Source: CANLWN01 sp039815505
GTDB lineage: Bacteria > Bacteroidota > Bacteroidia > Flavobacteriales > Flavobacteriaceae
Reading direction: 5' to 3'
DNA: 6,858 nucleotides
Assembly: GCA_039815505.1 (NCBI GenBank)
Contig: JBCBZE010000187.1
Span: 1-6,858, forward strand
The notes under the pieces were generated by a model. It did no database searches. It had not been told where the DNA came from and worked only from the letters and a program-made list of their open reading frames with translations. Position numbers and translations under genes: made by a program. Below, piece after piece: positions 5,863-6,858 of this stretch (positions are counted from its first letter, which is position 1; every line of letters starts with the position of its first letter).

Positions 5863-6858
5863 ATGAAAACGATACGTTTCAATTTTTTCCTATCCCTATT
5901 CCTATTTATTTCCATTCCATCAATTTATGCGCAGTCGGCCGTTTCTACGGCCCCTGAAACATCGGGTGTCTCTTTAGAACGATTAGCTAGATATGATGAT
6001 TTTCTGAACAAGGAAGTCAAAGAGGGGCATATTGCCGGTGCCATTTCCTATATCATGCGAAAAAACCAAGTAGTCCATAAGGCTGCTTATGGATATAGCG
6101 ATATTGAGAATAGGAGCCCTATGAAAGAAGATCAAATAATGCACATCATGTCCATGACCAAGCCCATCATAAGTGTGGCTTTTATGATGCTTTATGAGGA
6201 AGGTCATTTCTTTCTAACCGACCCCGTTTCCAAATATCTACCCCAGTTCAAGAATTTAAAAGTGGCCAAAGATGTTTCCGAAGGTGTGGAAGGAGCCACA
6301 GAACCGGCCAATTCGGAGGTGACCATAGCTCAAGTTTTAACCCATACCGCAGGGTTTTCCCACGGTCTTACCAACACAAAATTAGATCAGGAAATACGAA
6401 AAGCACTGTACTTTGAACCTCATAAAAATATAGAAGCTAGGATAGATAAATTGGTGGAGCTTCCTATGGTGAGCCAGCCGGGAGAGCAATGGTACTACAG
6501 TACCTCCCCGGATATATTATCTGTTTTGATAGCCCATTTTTCCGGTATGAACACCGCTGAATTCTTGGAAGAACGGATTTTTGAACCTTTGGGTATGAAA
6601 GATACGGGCTACAATATTGAATTAGCCGATCAAAATAGATGGATGCCCGTGCATAACATTAACGAAGAAGGTAAACTCGTGAATTCCAAGAATCAATTAC
6701 CCTTGGAAGGCACTACTGTATACTCTGGAGCTTTTGGCTTGTTTTCCACTGCAGCCGATTATATGACCTTTTGTCAAATGTTGTTGAACAAGGGGGAACT
6801 GAAGGGCAAACGATTTTTGAGTAGAAAAACAATAGACCTAATGACCACCAATCATGTA
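5863..6858 (+). CDS. Exported class C beta-lactamase-family serine hydrolase (3' end outside window)
   Basis: A serine hydrolase of the beta-lactamase/penicillin-binding-protein-like fold (AmpC/EstB group), a family that includes esterases, D-aminopeptidases and DD-peptidases as well as beta-lactamases. The frame is open for 332 codons from ATG 5863 to the right edge without a stop. Residues 1-23 are a signal peptide ending IYA, so the protein is exported. The catalytic SxxK is SMTK (Ser97, Lys100), followed by the usual PIISVAFMMLYEEG helix. A QVLTHTAGF segment follows, which is the family's LLxHTSG signature. The second catalytic motif is YST (212-214, in WYYSTSPD), replacing the more common YxN while keeping the Tyr. 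The third motif (KTG or HxG type) would lie beyond the window. Such genes are frequent in Flavobacteriia and are mostly esterase or peptidase-like, so antibiotic resistance should not be assumed. It lies 89 nt after the thioredoxin-like gene on the same strand and probably has its own promoter. Confidence 0.92.
   Translation, partial: MKTIRFNFFLSLFLFISIPSIYAQSAVSTAPETSGVSLERLARYDDFLNKEVKEGHIAGAISYIMRKNQVVHKAAYGYSDIENRSPMKEDQIMHIMSMTKPIISVAFMMLYEEGHFFLTDPVSKYLPQFKNLKVAKDVSEGVEGATEPANSEVTIAQVLTHTAGFSHGLTNTKLDQEIRKALYFEPHKNIEARIDKLVELPMVSQPGEQWYYSTSPDILSVLIAHFSGMNTAEFLEERIFEPLGMKDTGYNIELADQNRWMPVHNINEEGKLVNSKNQLPLEGTTVYSGAFGLFSTAADYMTFCQMLLNKGELKGKRFLSRKTIDLMTTNHV

Noticed and set aside
5983..6207. 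Minus-strand open frame of 74 codons, rich in His
   Set aside because: It is antisense to the SxxK region of the serine hydrolase; its His content comes from reversed ATG codons.

Overview
The window looks like chromosomal DNA of a marine-type Flavobacteriaceae (Bacteroidota). The evidence is AT-rich coding DNA with very short spacers, start codons without Shine-Dalgarno sequences, promoter -7 boxes of the Bacteroidota type TAnnTTTG, and protein families (a MazG beginning MNSRTAQLQAFDRL, a short acidic protein beginning MEFPKFLLGDNTDFP) that I associate with this group. The genus cannot be fixed from the sequence.

Layout. Positions 1-3784 hold a compact minus-strand gene string, read right to left: a MATE-family exporter (2414-3784, TTG start), a 75-residue acidic protein of unknown function (2180-2407), a PAP2 lipid phosphatase (1605-2174) and a GT39/ArnT-type membrane glycosyltransferase (1608 down to base 1, running off the left edge). 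The junctions are 6 nt, 5 nt and a 4-nt ATGA overlap, so these four genes are very probably one operon. Its promoter probably lies at about 3807-3814. Next comes mazG (minus, 3893-4666), with its own promoter. Across a short divergent region, the plus strand carries an exported thioredoxin-like protein with a VPGC motif and a shortened MsrA-like second half (4787-5773). Last is an exported class C beta-lactamase-family serine hydrolase (5863 onward) that runs off the right edge. No stretch over 300 bases lacks a gene.

How the genes may work together. PAP2 enzymes remove phosphate from lipid phosphates or diphosphates, and GT39 enzymes move a sugar from a polyprenyl-phosphate donor onto an envelope acceptor, so the last two genes of the operon act on the same class of lipid carriers. 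This fits envelope glycolipid or lipid A modification, but the substrate is not visible in the sequence. MazG is a housekeeping NTP pyrophosphohydrolase with no evident tie to its neighbours. The thioredoxin/MsrA-like protein has exactly two cysteines, one in each half, and is the least ordinary item here. I see no RNA genes, CRISPR arrays, insertion sequences or phage genes.
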